From Belliella buryatensis (GTDB lineage Bacteria > Bacteroidota > Bacteroidia > Cytophagales > Cyclobacteriaceae), in the NCBI RefSeq assembly GCF_900188245.1, contig NZ_FZOK01000002.1:1-64000 (forward strand): a stretch of DNA of 64,000 bases, written 5' to 3'. Positions 18,352 through 28,155 of this stretch are shown in pieces (within the stretch, counting starts at the first letter, position 1; every line of letters begins with the position of its first letter). Under the pieces are notes generated by a model. It was given only the letters and a program-made list of their open reading frames with translations, searched no databases and was not told the DNA's origin. Made by a program: the position numbers and the translations under genes.

Positions 18352-20778
18352 ATGAAAAATCCTTTTTTATTAAGATTAAGCTTACTCTTGTTTTTCTCAA
18401 GCCTTTTATTTTTTCAGGATCTCAAATCCCAAGAAATCCCGCTGAACTTACTCCAGGATAAGGTAGAAGTGATCCGGGATGAAAATGGTATCAATCATAT
18501 TTATGCACAAAATGAACATGATCTGTTTTTCAGTCAAGGATATTTGGCAGCTAAAGACAGGTTGTTTCAATTTGAAATTTGGAGAAGACGGGCTACTGGA
18601 ACAGCTGCTGAAATTTTTGGAGCTAGAGAATTGGAAAGAGATAAAGGAGCTAGACTGTTTCAGTTTAGAGGAGATAAAAAAAGTGAACTTTCTCACTACC
18701 ACCCAAGAGGTGAAGCTATAGTAGATGCTTTTGTAGCAGGAATCAACACATATATTCAAGAAGTATTGGACAATCCTGAGTTGCTTCCCATAGAATTTCA
18801 GCTTTTGGATATTTTACCAGAGTTCTGGACTTGGGAAGTGGTGATTTCTAGACATCAAGGTTTGCTCCAAAATGTACAGGATGAATTGCGATACAGTAGG
18901 GTGGTTAGTTTGATTGGAGAAGAAAAAGCTAAAAACCTTTTTTATTTCCATCCCCAAGAGCCTGATTTGGAAATTCCTGAGTCAATTCCCCACGAGCTAC
19001 TTTTCAAAGATATTTTGGCTCCATACAATGCTTTTCGGGCAGGTCTGATTTTCCATCCGGAAGACATCAAAAGTAAGAAGAAAGCGGATTTGCTGGCTTT
19101 TCAAGAAGGAAAAGTCGCTTATGAGCAAGAAGTAATGGAGACTTTGGATTTTGAAAAATTCTCCATAGGAAGCAATAATTGGATTGTGTCAGGTAAATAC
19201 ACCGAAAGTGGCTTTCCCTACATGGCAAATGATCCACATCGAGTTCATGCGATCCCGTCACTTCGATACATGGTTCATCTTCACGCCCCAGGTTGGAATG
19301 TTGTTGGTGGTGGTGAGCCTGTGATTCCGGGAGTTTCAATAGGCCACAATGAATATGGAGCTTGGGGATTGACGATTTTTGAAACAGACAATGAAGATCT
19401 TCGTGTCTATGACATCAATCCAGAAAATCATTTGCAATACCACTATAAAGGAGAGTGGAAGATGATGGAAAGTGTTCAGGATACGATTAAAGTTCTTGGT
19501 GAAAATGATCATTTGGTGACTCATTATTATACCATTCACGGACCTGTTACTTTCATTGATAAGGAGCTTCATAAAGCCGTGGCTGTAGAATGTGCGTGGC
19601 TCAAATCCGGAGGTGCTCCATATTTGGCCTCTTTGCGGATGGATCAATCTAAAAGCTGGGAGGAATTTAGAGATGCTTGTACATACAATCATATTCCAGC
19701 GGAAAATATGATCTGGGCAGATCGTGAAGGGAATATTGGATGGCAGGCAACAGGCATTAGTCCCATTAGAAATACACATTCTGGCCTAATCATCAGTTTA
19801 GGAGATGGCAGCATGGACTGGGATGGGTTTTTGCCCATTGAAAAAAGACCTAATGTGCTCAACCCAGAGGTAGGATACGTTGCTACTGCAAATGAAAATG
19901 TTACTCCCAATGATTATCCACACATGAATACGATTGGTTTTGAATGGGCAGATTCATTTAGAGGTGATAGAGTGAGAGAAGTTTTGGCTGAAGGTAGAAA
20001 GTTTACCATGGAAGAAATGGGAGCATTGCAGAATGACTACTTGGCTCTCCCTGCCAGAATTTTGATGTCTTACTTAAAGTCCTTGTTCTTTGAAGAGGAG
20101 TCAAGTCAAAAGGCAGCAGAGATGCTTTTGGAATGGGATTTTGTTCTGGATAAAAACTCTATCCCTGCTGGAATCTATGTAATGTGGGAACGGGTTTTGA
20201 GAAGAAAATTTAGAGAAGAAACGGTTCCGCAAGCAGTAAGGAAGTATATAGGAAGTATTCAATTTTCTCGAATCCTTGAATGGATTGCGGATCCAAAAAT
20301 GATTTTCTCAGAAGATGCTGATCAAAATAGAGATCTGATTTTGAAGACTTCTTTTGAACAAGCCTTGGTTGAATTGGAGCAAAAACTTGGTCCAGATCGA
20401 TCTCAATGGCAATATGGTCAAGCGGCCTATAAGCATGCGTTATTTAGGCATCCTTTAAGTTTAGCTTTGGGAGATAATTGGGATGAAATTCTGAATTCTG
20501 GACCAGTTCCGAGAGGTGGATATAGTTTTACTCCAGGAGCAAATGCATATGGCGACAACAATACGGCAGGGGCTTCATTCAGAATTATTGTGAACACCGG
20601 TGATTGGGAAAAGACTTTGATGATCAATACTCCAGGTCAATCAGGTGACCCCAAAAGTCCATATTATAAAAATCTTTTTCAGCTTTGGGCTGATGATGGC
20701 TATTTCGTCAATCCATTTTCTTATGAAAATGTGAAAGCTATCTCCAAGAAAAAAATAATGTTGGTTCCCGCAAAATAG
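18352..20778 (+). CDS. Penicillin-acylase-family (S45) N-terminal-nucleophile hydrolase
   Basis: An 808-aa exported precursor of the Ntn-hydrolase S45 family, which cleaves amide bonds in compounds such as beta-lactam side chains or acyl-homoserine lactones. Residues 1-26 are a signal peptide. The alpha chain would cover roughly residues 27-250. The autocatalytic cleavage point is before Ser274 in IGSNNWIVSG, which becomes the N-terminus and nucleophile of the beta chain. Family landmarks follow: NDPH, the GEPVIPGVSIGHN segment and GGYSFTPGANAYGDN. Whether the substrate is a quorum signal, a peptide or an antibiotic is open. It converges on the DUF2461 gene 25 bases away, with no clear terminator between. 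Confidence 0.92.
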   Translation: MKNPFLLRLSLLLFFSSLLFFQDLKSQEIPLNLLQDKVEVIRDENGINHIYAQNEHDLFFSQGYLAAKDRLFQFEIWRRRATGTAAEIFGARELERDKGARLFQFRGDKKSELSHYHPRGEAIVDAFVAGINTYIQEVLDNPELLPIEFQLLDILPEFWTWEVVISRHQGLLQNVQDELRYSRVVSLIGEEKAKNLFYFHPQEPDLEIPESIPHELLFKDILAPYNAFRAGLIFHPEDIKSKKKADLLAFQEGKVAYEQEVMETLDFEKFSIGSNNWIVSGKYTESGFPYMANDPHRVHAIPSLRYMVHLHAPGWNVVGGGEPVIPGVSIGHNEYGAWGLTIFETDNEDLRVYDINPENHLQYHYKGEWKMMESVQDTIKVLGENDHLVTHYYTIHGPVTFIDKELHKAVAVECAWLKSGGAPYLASLRMDQSKSWEEFRDACTYNHIPAENMIWADREGNIGWQATGISPIRNTHSGLIISLGDGSMDWDGFLPIEKRPNVLNPEVGYVATANENVTPNDYPHMNTIGFEWADSFRGDRVREVLAEGRKFTMEEMGALQNDYLALPARILMSYLKSLFFEEESSQKAAEMLLEWDFVLDKNSIPAGIYVMWERVLRRKFREETVPQAVRKYIGSIQFSRILEWIADPKMIFSEDADQNRDLILKTSFEQALVELEQKLGPDRSQWQYGQAAYKHALFRHPLSLALGDNWDEILNSGPVPRGGYSFTPGANAYGDNNTAGASFRIIVNTGDWEKTLMINTPGQSGDPKSPYYKNLFQLWADDGYFVNPFSYENVKAISKKKIMLVPAK

Positions 20779-20803
20779 AAAATTGGCATAAAAAAACACC
20801 TTA

Positions 20804-21481
20804 TTAAAGTAACCCCTCTCCACTTTCAGCTTCATCCACCGCTTGATGCAGAAAATCGTGAAAGGGTTTCATCAGTCTGAAAGCATTGAGGGTTTTGGTT
20901 TTGAAGTCACCAGAAACAATGTCTTTGTCAGCCACAGGCGTAGATACGATAAAACTCTTGTATCTCAGCAAATCAATATGTGGATGCTCAGCATCGTAAT
21001 CTCTTGGGCTTGTTTTAAGTTGCTCGCCTTCTAAGCTGGAAAAATGTTTCTTGAAATTGGGTTCATTGAGTATCTTAAGCAGTTCTTCCCCAGAGTAGTC
21101 GATTTCTTGACGGATTTTTTTCAAAATATCAGCGGGAGGCATCCATATCCCTCCAGCGATGAAACTGCCACCGGGTTGTATGTGGAGATAATACCCTGGA
21201 TTATTGGATTTTTTGCCTCCTGTGGAGAAGTATGCTGCTAAATTGGTTTTGTAAGGGGCTTTGTTTGCAGAAAACCGAATGTCTCTATTTTGTCTGAAAA
21301 CACAATCTTTGGCCTTAAATCCGGTAAGAGCTGGTTCCCAAGAACTAACTCCTTCCAGTAACTCAGCTACATCCTCCAAAAACACAGCCCTCACTTCTTG
21401 ATACCAATCCCTATTGGCATCCATCCATTCTTTGGAGTTGTTTTCTGCGAGTGCTTTTAAAAATGATAGGTAGTCAGGCAT
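20804..21481 (-). CDS. DUF2461 domain protein
   Basis: A 225-aa cytoplasmic protein of the uncharacterised DUF2461 (TIGR02453) family. The diagnostic features are the N-terminal FLKALAENNSKEWMDANRDWY, the central FRQNRDIRFSANKAPYKTN and YYLHIQPGGSFIAGGIWMP segments, and a C-terminal helical tail. No catalytic function has been assigned to this family as far as I know. It lies downstream of nothing obvious in its own direction: the next minus-strand gene upstream is the LRR gene, 43 bases away. Confidence 0.88.
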   Translation of the reverse strand: MPDYLSFLKALAENNSKEWMDANRDWYQEVRAVFLEDVAELLEGVSSWEPALTGFKAKDCVFRQNRDIRFSANKAPYKTNLAAYFSTGGKKSNNPGYYLHIQPGGSFIAGGIWMPPADILKKIRQEIDYSGEELLKILNEPNFKKHFSSLEGEQLKTSPRDYDAEHPHIDLLRYKSFIVSTPVADKDIVSGDFKTKTLNAFRLMKPFHDFLHQAVDEAESGEGLL

Positions 21482-21524
21482 GAATTATTGAATTTAGAGA
21501 TAAATGTCAAACAGTTAAGTTAAT

Positions 21525-24296
21525 CTATTGTTTTGCATGATTATCATGCCAATCACTTAGGGTATTTTTAAGATTTGGATCTTTGATCAAAGCAATCCAT
21601 TGCTGAATCAATCCAAAATTCCAACCTTGGATTTTTTCTTCTGATTGCAGAGGAGGTTGGTTTCCATTTGAAATGGTAATCATACCATCCAAATATTTAA
21701 AAATTCTTTTTCTGTTATCATCGGCAGTATCAGACCAGGTAGAGAATAATTTTTTTGCTTTTTCTTGATGATAGTCATCACCAGCTATTAAAGCAACTTC
21801 CAAATAATCTAATGTCATGCCTATATCTTGGCGATTATTTGAAACATTCCAATCCATATTTTTTTCATGGGCAATCAATCCAAGATTAAGTAATGAGTCT
21901 GCCTTTGGTTTATTATCATCCCAGATTCTCAAAGCTGCTTTTGTGAAATTTGATAATTGATTGAACTCTACGGCTGTTTCTAACCATAAATCAACCAAGC
22001 TTTTTTCATTGCCATTTGATAAATATATCTTTTCTAATTTTTCAATTAAATCAGTAATACTATTTATGAATCTAAAAGAAGACTCTGATTCTTTTTTTAG
22101 CTCATTCAATATTATTGGTAGAGCTACTTCATAATTTTCATTTTCAAAAGCGGCCTTTCCAAGTGATGAGATTTGTAGTTTTTGCTGTGTTAATGATGGG
22201 TTTCGGCTATATGCTTTATTGTAAAATCCAAAGATAATCTCGGGAGCTTTACTTGAGGAGTATTTATTCATTAGATTTTCAATTCCTGCGATATACTGGT
22301 CATCATTCAAGTCATCCAAATCGACAGAATAACCGTGGGCATCCAAAAAGACCTGAAAGTCAGTTTTCGAATTGAACATAAAATTACTTGGACTCTTAGG
22401 GAAGGATTCTATTTTACCTAAACCCACCCAATTAAATTTTAAACCTCTTGCCCAACTTTTAGGTAATTTTGGAATAATGTTTTCTGTAAGATCTAAATAT
22501 GTCCAATCAATTGAATTCCAAAAATCTCCCTCTGGTAACGTGACATACCCTATATCTCTTAGATCTAAAAAAAAAGGATGCTTTGGAGGTGTCTCTTTCA
22601 ATAATATCCAGAGTGGATCAAGAATTAAGTTTTTGTTGCCACGAAGTTGAATCCTTTCCAACTGTGAATAGGTTTCAAAATCTTTTGAAAGGTGAGTTAA
22701 AGTACTTCTTCCTTCATTATCTCCATCAATATAAACTTTTTGATTCATCGCCATTAAGATTTGCAAGGATTTTAAGCCTGGAGGAAGACGATTTAAGGAA
22801 TTATAGTTTAAATTGAGAAAGGTTAAAGTTTCTAAGTTTTCGAAACTCAGAGCTATTTGAGAAAGTCGGTTCCCTTCTAAATTGATATGTTGTAATGAAG
22901 AATGTGATGGAATTGGACCAGTTATTTCTTGAATCACATTTTTTTGAGCTTCCAGACGATTTAGTTTTGGTAGACTCGATAAATTTAAGGAAAGTGCAAC
23001 CAGTGAGTTGTTATTTAATCTTAAGATTTCTAAATCTGGTAATCGGAGATGTTGATGATTAAATGAAGTTAAGGAGTTGTTTGAAAGGTCAAGGACTTTT
23101 AAATTAGAAAGAGAATTTAACGAAGGGACTTCTGACATTTCATTATCAATCATGTACAGTTTCTCTAATTTTTCATTTTGGAATGTATTCGGTGACAAAT
23201 TGAGTTTTGGTAAAGAAACTAGGGAAAGTTTTTTGAGATTTTTAAAAGTTGAGAATTGTAATCTTTCTAAAGTCACGTTACTTCTAGCTAGATGAAGGAT
23301 TTCAAGGTTTTTGAAATTATGTAAAAACTCAATCTCATTCAAGGAAGCGATATTGGATAAGGAAAGTCTCTTAATCTGGGTGAGTTTCCCAATAATAGCT
23401 ATATTTTGTAAAGTGTCTTTGTCATTAAAAATATCTAATTGCTTTAAGTGCTTAAGGGTACTCAGTTCCTGATAGAAGTCAGTATTGGTTAAGGAGTCCA
23501 AGTTATTGATTTCTAGTTTCCTAACTCCTTTTACATGCTCAAAATATCTTTGTCCTTCGAATCTTGCATGATCTAAGTAAAGATTTTCAAGATTGGGAAA
23601 AGCTTTCATTTGTTCCATAGAATGATTGACGTTTCGATCATTTCTGGCAGAAAGTAAACCTACGTTCTTGACGCGTGGATTTATTGGGAGTTCTTGACCA
23701 CGAAAATTTTTGCTTGTTAAAAGAATACTGTTCAGAGAAGGGTGATCCAGCACTTCCGCTCCAATGGAGTCGTAAAGAGATATGAAAAACAAACCTTCCA
23801 ATTGGGGCATTTTTTTGGTATAAGCACTCAAATTGTCCAATGGAAAGTCAACGTGGAATTTGAAACTTAATACTTTTAATTGTTTTAATTCGGTTATGTA
23901 CTCAGGGAATGGATTGTTTTTTTCAGGGAATGGCTTGAATAATGATCCAGCGGAGAACTGGATAATATCTAGGTTTGGAAATTGGGATAAAATTTCTCTA
24001 GTTGCATCTACTGGGAAATTCCCAATGGAATTTTCGAGTTGGATTCCACGAACCTTCTCTTTTGGTACTATCTGTGCAAAGTTATCCAACTGCTCAAATT
24101 TTTGAAAAGTGACGAAATATTCTTCAATATTGCTTAAGTTGTTGGCTGAAGGAGTGTATTGGAAGGATAGCTTGTGATAACTATCAAAGGCAGAATGAGA
24201 CAAAGTGTCAAAATACCACTCTCCTGAAAATTTTTTTTGGGCGTAATTTTCTCCAAAAAACAAAAAAAGCCCTATTATCAGAAATAATTTTTTCAT
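21525..24296 (-). CDS. Secreted leucine-rich-repeat protein
   Basis: A 923-aa exported protein; I start it at the ATG at 24296 so that the signal peptide MKKLFLIIGLFLFFGENYAQ is at the N-terminus. About residues 60-570 are leucine-rich repeats, weak at first and canonical in the middle (for example LKVLDLSNNSLTSF and LEILRLNNNSLVAL), some of 22-23 residues. The remaining ~330 residues are helical and repeat-like, without a recognised enzyme domain. There is no T9SS sorting domain or lipobox visible. LRR proteins bind other proteins, so adhesion or recognition is a fair guess but no more. The base composition is more AT-rich than that of murF and the genes to its right. Confidence 0.85.
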   Translation of the reverse strand: MKKLFLIIGLFLFFGENYAQKKFSGEWYFDTLSHSAFDSYHKLSFQYTPSANNLSNIEEYFVTFQKFEQLDNFAQIVPKEKVRGIQLENSIGNFPVDATREILSQFPNLDIIQFSAGSLFKPFPEKNNPFPEYITELKQLKVLSFKFHVDFPLDNLSAYTKKMPQLEGLFFISLYDSIGAEVLDHPSLNSILLTSKNFRGQELPINPRVKNVGLLSARNDRNVNHSMEQMKAFPNLENLYLDHARFEGQRYFEHVKGVRKLEINNLDSLTNTDFYQELSTLKHLKQLDIFNDKDTLQNIAIIGKLTQIKRLSLSNIASLNEIEFLHNFKNLEILHLARSNVTLERLQFSTFKNLKKLSLVSLPKLNLSPNTFQNEKLEKLYMIDNEMSEVPSLNSLSNLKVLDLSNNSLTSFNHQHLRLPDLEILRLNNNSLVALSLNLSSLPKLNRLEAQKNVIQEITGPIPSHSSLQHINLEGNRLSQIALSFENLETLTFLNLNYNSLNRLPPGLKSLQILMAMNQKVYIDGDNEGRSTLTHLSKDFETYSQLERIQLRGNKNLILDPLWILLKETPPKHPFFLDLRDIGYVTLPEGDFWNSIDWTYLDLTENIIPKLPKSWARGLKFNWVGLGKIESFPKSPSNFMFNSKTDFQVFLDAHGYSVDLDDLNDDQYIAGIENLMNKYSSSKAPEIIFGFYNKAYSRNPSLTQQKLQISSLGKAAFENENYEVALPIILNELKKESESSFRFINSITDLIEKLEKIYLSNGNEKSLVDLWLETAVEFNQLSNFTKAALRIWDDNKPKADSLLNLGLIAHEKNMDWNVSNNRQDIGMTLDYLEVALIAGDDYHQEKAKKLFSTWSDTADDNRKRIFKYLDGMITISNGNQPPLQSEEKIQGWNFGLIQQWIALIKDPNLKNTLSDWHDNHAKQ

Positions 24297-24347
24297 GATT
24301 GAAAGTAAGAGCAATTTAGTTTATGCCCAAATTATAAGACTTATTTC

Positions 24348-25649
24348 CTAAATAAAATCAACCAACCCCTCCAATTTCATTCCCCTACTACCTTTGATCA
24401 GGATCAGGTGATCTTCGAATTTGGAGTCTTGAAGCCAGTTTCGGAAGGAAAAAGGATCTGGGAAATAGAGTGCTTTCATTGGAGCTTTGGCTAAAGCCGC
24501 TTGCGTATGCTTTCCGGCAAAGCAAATTTTATCAAAATCATATTGGCTGACCAATTCACCCAATTTCTCGTGTTCAGCTTGGGTGCTTTCACCAAGTTCG
24601 TACATGTCACCCAAGATGATCATCTTGTGTTTTTTGCCAGTCATCTCGCCAAAAGTCTTGATCGCCACTTCCATACTCGAAGGGTTGGCATTGTATGCGT
24701 CTAGGATGATCAGGTTGCTTCGCTTTTCTACTAGCTGCGACCGCATATTGGAAGGCTTGTAATTGACGATAGCTTGTACTGCCTTTTCTATAGAAACACC
24801 GAAAAACTTCCCTAAAGTAATGGCGGTGGCAATATTCCCAAAGTTATATGCTCCTATCATGGAACTGAGATATGAATCTTCGCTTCCTTCTACTTTGAAT
24901 CTTACAAAGGGATTGGCATCCACAAACTCCACTTCGCAATAATCACCTTTGGCTGGGTAGAGGACAGGGTTTTCAAAGCGCTTGGCCATATTGGAAAGGA
25001 TAGGGTCTTGGGAATTGATAAAGACAGTTCCTTTGTTCTCTCTTAGATGTTGAAAAAGCTCTGTTTTTGTTTTCAATACACCCTCAGCTCCGCCCATTCC
25101 TTCTAAGTGAGCTTTCCCGATATTGGTGATAAACCCATGCGTAGGTTCTGCAATGTCACAGAGTTCTTTGATGTCGCCTTGTTTGTTGGCGCCCATCTCT
25201 ACAATCGCAATCTCGGTGTCTTTTTCTATTGCGAGCAAAGTTAGTGGCACTCCAATATGGTTGTTGAGATTCCCTACTGTGGCTGAAGTTTTGAATTTTT
25301 GTTTCAATACGGCATGTAGGAGTTCTTTTGAGGTCGTCTTACCATTGCTTCCAGTCAGTCCTATGATGGGGATATTTAGTTGTCTTCGATGGTGTAGCGC
25401 AAGTGCTTGGAGTGTACTCAATACATCTTCACACAAGAAGTACCTCAAATCTCCTGCAATCACCACTGCAGGATCATCAACGACGACGAGTGAGGCACCC
25501 ATCTCCAAAGCCTGTGCAGCAAAGCTGTTGGCATTGAAGTTTGGTCCTTTTAGGGCAAAGAAAATATTGCCTTGATCGATTTTACGGGTATCAGTACTGA
25601 CTCCTGTGGATTGCAGGAAATGAGCGTAGAGTGATTGGGTATTGGACAT
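24348..25649 (-). CDS. murF: UDP-N-acetylmuramoyl-tripeptide--D-alanyl-D-alanine ligase
   Basis: MurF adds D-Ala-D-Ala to the UDP-MurNAc-tripeptide in the cytoplasm, the final soluble step of peptidoglycan precursor synthesis. The 433-aa protein has the Mur ligase layout: an N-terminal UDP-binding domain (GVSTDTRKI), a central ATPase domain with P-loop GLTGSNGKTTSKELL near residue 97, the carbamylated-Lys region, and a C-terminal domain with LDAYNANPSSM and ILGDMYELG. It is separated here from any mur/dcw cluster, a frequent arrangement in Bacteroidota. Confidence 0.95.
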   Translation of the reverse strand: MSNTQSLYAHFLQSTGVSTDTRKIDQGNIFFALKGPNFNANSFAAQALEMGASLVVVDDPAVVIAGDLRYFLCEDVLSTLQALALHHRRQLNIPIIGLTGSNGKTTSKELLHAVLKQKFKTSATVGNLNNHIGVPLTLLAIEKDTEIAIVEMGANKQGDIKELCDIAEPTHGFITNIGKAHLEGMGGAEGVLKTKTELFQHLRENKGTVFINSQDPILSNMAKRFENPVLYPAKGDYCEVEFVDANPFVRFKVEGSEDSYLSSMIGAYNFGNIATAITLGKFFGVSIEKAVQAIVNYKPSNMRSQLVEKRSNLIILDAYNANPSSMEVAIKTFGEMTGKKHKMIILGDMYELGESTQAEHEKLGELVSQYDFDKICFAGKHTQAALAKAPMKALYFPDPFSFRNWLQDSKFEDHLILIKGSRGMKLEGLVDFI

Positions 25650-25901
25650 AAGAACTCAATTTGAATCCTAAAATTAAGGTATTCGAGGCATCATTATCAA
25701 GAATTGATCGTTAATTTGAGAATTGATAGCAATGTCATCTATAAATTGTCGTAGGTTGAATTTATACTTCCCGAAAGTTGTGTAAAAAATAGGAGCAAAC
25801 TCAAAGCACAAATTTGAACTTTGGGAAAGTTATCCTATACGATATTGGTGCTGATAGTCAAATTCCAACAAGCTGCTCTAGACTAAGTTCTACAAGTAAT
25901 T

Positions 25902-28043
25902 ATGCCATCTAAAATTATTCCTTCTTTTTTGAAAACAATCTACACAAGTCTACTGATCATTTGTCAGCTTTCAATGGTTGCTTATGGGCAAACAACCTTT
26001 GAATATGCAAATCCAGTGAATTTGATCAAAGATGGGGCAGCATTACCATTGACTTTTTCTGGCGGACTCAACGCTGGGCAAATTCAGAGTATGGATGTCA
26101 ATGGAGATGGGGACGAAGAATTGGTGATATGGGATATCAATGTGAGGCAGGTTTCTGTTTTTAAAGAAGAGGATGGGGTTTTTACGCATTTGCCTCAGCT
26201 TTCTTATTATTTTCCTTCCGATGTCAGTGGCTTTTTAGTACTAGCTGACTATGATGGTGATGGGAAAAAGGACTTGTTTACTTCCAGTCCATTTGGGATC
26301 AGAGCGTATAGAAATGTCAGTCCCACAGGTGCTAATTTTCCTAGTTGGGAGCTGGCTCAGAACTTCCTTAGGTTGGACAATAACAGTAACCTCCAAGCCA
26401 ATAACCTCGACATCCCGCTGATCATGGATATAGATGCAGATGGGGATTTGGATATTGTCACTTTCAATTTCGCTTCAGGGGATTTCTTGGAGTTTTACAG
26501 AAATACTTCCGTAGAACGAAAAGGAGTTCCAGATATTGATGGTTTTGCTTTTCCAGAGGCTAGGTGGGGAGGCTTTGAGTTTTGTGATTGTGGTCAGTTT
26601 AGCTTTGGGGTTACCTGCTCAGGAATGCCCATGGGTAGAGTTATGGAAGATGACAACATGCGGATAGAGCATGCTGGAGGCCATTCCATTCTCTATGCAG
26701 ATTTCAATGGTGATGGGGTTATGGATTTATTGATGGGACAGGATGAATGTAATACGCTCTATTATCTTCCCAATAAAGGCACAAATGCCAATCCCAAATT
26801 TGATGAATTTTCGACATCGCTGCCGAGCATTGGAGTCTTGCCCGAGTTTCCGATTTTCCATGCAGCGCAGTTGTGGCGCGATCAGCTATTGATTACGACT
26901 AATTCTTCTTCGATAGCAGGCCCATTTCGGGCAGATTATCGGAGGAACTTCTTTTCCATGCCATTGCAAGGGGGAGCGATCAACCCTTTTTTACAAGATC
27001 AGATGCTTGACCTTGGAGAGAATACGCGACCTAGTTTTCAAGGAAATAAGCTGAATGGCAAACTTTACTTATCAGCTAATACACTAAAAGACAAACGAGT
27101 GGTCGGTAGCCTCAGGGCCATTGAAGTGACAGCGGGAGATTGGCGCTTGACCGAGGAAGACTATTTGAGTTTATCGGAGTTGGACTTGACAGACCTCCAA
27201 TATCAAACCTATCGCAGTGCAGCTGGGCAAGAAAGTTACTGGCTAGCTGGCACGGATACGGTCAATTTTGCTTTGGTGAAGCGACTGTTTCATGCCGTAT
27301 CCGAGGATTTTACTGTGAAGAATGAAGTCAATGTACCAGGCTTGACACCAAGGCCATTAGATCATTTTGAGTTATTTGCTTTTCAGAATCGAGACTATAT
27401 GCTCTTGGCAAGGCAGACGGGGGAGTTGCTGCTATATGAGGTGAGTTTTGGTCAAGGAATTCCTACTTTGAACTTGTTAGAGCGGAATTTTCTTGGTTAT
27501 CAAGATAATCCCGCTTCTAGGAACCTGACGGCACATGTAATACCTGGGCAGAGGCCTGGTTTGTATGTTGCTGATCAGCGTGGGCAGCTCTTTTGGATTG
27601 CAGATTTTATGAATGCTACGGATAGAGAAGAAGTATTGGTCAGGATTGGTGAGGAGTTGAGACCTGCTCGATTAGGTCGAAATACTTGGATATATAGGGT
27701 GCCGGATGCATTTGGTTCGAGCTATGATTTACTATTGGGGACTACCGGGGGAGGCTTATTGTACTTCAGGTCGATTTCAGATATGCCCAATCCAGAGGGA
27801 GAAGAGTTTCTAGTAAAAGTATATCCAAACCCTACTACGGGACCAGTGAGCATACTTGCCAATCAGGCAGCAGAAGTAAGGTTGGTAAATAGCCTGGGTC
27901 AGGTTTTGGTCGATCAGTTTATGCTGGAAGCCAATAGGGAAATATTCCTTCAGGCCGGTAATCTAGGTCCGGGGCTGTATATTTTGAACTTTAGGTTAAG
28001 CAATGGGCAAAGCCACAGTAGGAAGCTGATTGTACGGCCGTAG
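25902..28043 (+). CDS. T9SS-exported FG-GAP/VCBS repeat protein
   Basis: A 713-aa secreted protein. Residues 1-29 form a signal peptide ending AYGQ. FG-GAP/VCBS-like calcium-binding repeats appear as DVNGDGDEELVIWD, DYDGDGKKDLF, DIDADGDLDIVTF and DFNGDGVMDLLMG between about residues 65 and 280, suggesting a beta-propeller. The C-terminus (about 630-713) is a type A T9SS sorting domain: it opens with KVYPNPTTGPVSI and ends GLYILNFRLSNGQ...RKLIV. It should therefore be exported across the outer membrane by the type IX system and anchored or released. The porT gene in this window belongs to that system. Its biological target is unknown. Confidence 0.88.
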   Translation: MPSKIIPSFLKTIYTSLLIICQLSMVAYGQTTFEYANPVNLIKDGAALPLTFSGGLNAGQIQSMDVNGDGDEELVIWDINVRQVSVFKEEDGVFTHLPQLSYYFPSDVSGFLVLADYDGDGKKDLFTSSPFGIRAYRNVSPTGANFPSWELAQNFLRLDNNSNLQANNLDIPLIMDIDADGDLDIVTFNFASGDFLEFYRNTSVERKGVPDIDGFAFPEARWGGFEFCDCGQFSFGVTCSGMPMGRVMEDDNMRIEHAGGHSILYADFNGDGVMDLLMGQDECNTLYYLPNKGTNANPKFDEFSTSLPSIGVLPEFPIFHAAQLWRDQLLITTNSSSIAGPFRADYRRNFFSMPLQGGAINPFLQDQMLDLGENTRPSFQGNKLNGKLYLSANTLKDKRVVGSLRAIEVTAGDWRLTEEDYLSLSELDLTDLQYQTYRSAAGQESYWLAGTDTVNFALVKRLFHAVSEDFTVKNEVNVPGLTPRPLDHFELFAFQNRDYMLLARQTGELLLYEVSFGQGIPTLNLLERNFLGYQDNPASRNLTAHVIPGQRPGLYVADQRGQLFWIADFMNATDREEVLVRIGEELRPARLGRNTWIYRVPDAFGSSYDLLLGTTGGGLLYFRSISDMPNPEGEEFLVKVYPNPTTGPVSILANQAAEVRLVNSLGQVLVDQFMLEANREIFLQAGNLGPGLYILNFRLSNGQSHSRKLIVRP

Positions 28044-28155
28044 CTTATCCGTGCTAGTGGGTAGTCGAATTTACAAGCTGTAGGGTATGTTTTGATGGAG
28101 GGTGTTTTCGGAGCTTTGGGTATAGATTTTAGTCCCAACGAAAACCAATTCAATC

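Noticed and set aside
25650-25901. Imperfect inverted repeat around CCCGAAAGTT and AACTTTGGGA between murF and the FG-GAP gene
   Set aside because: It needs a gap and has a ~50-base loop; no promoter-like or terminator-like context supports it.
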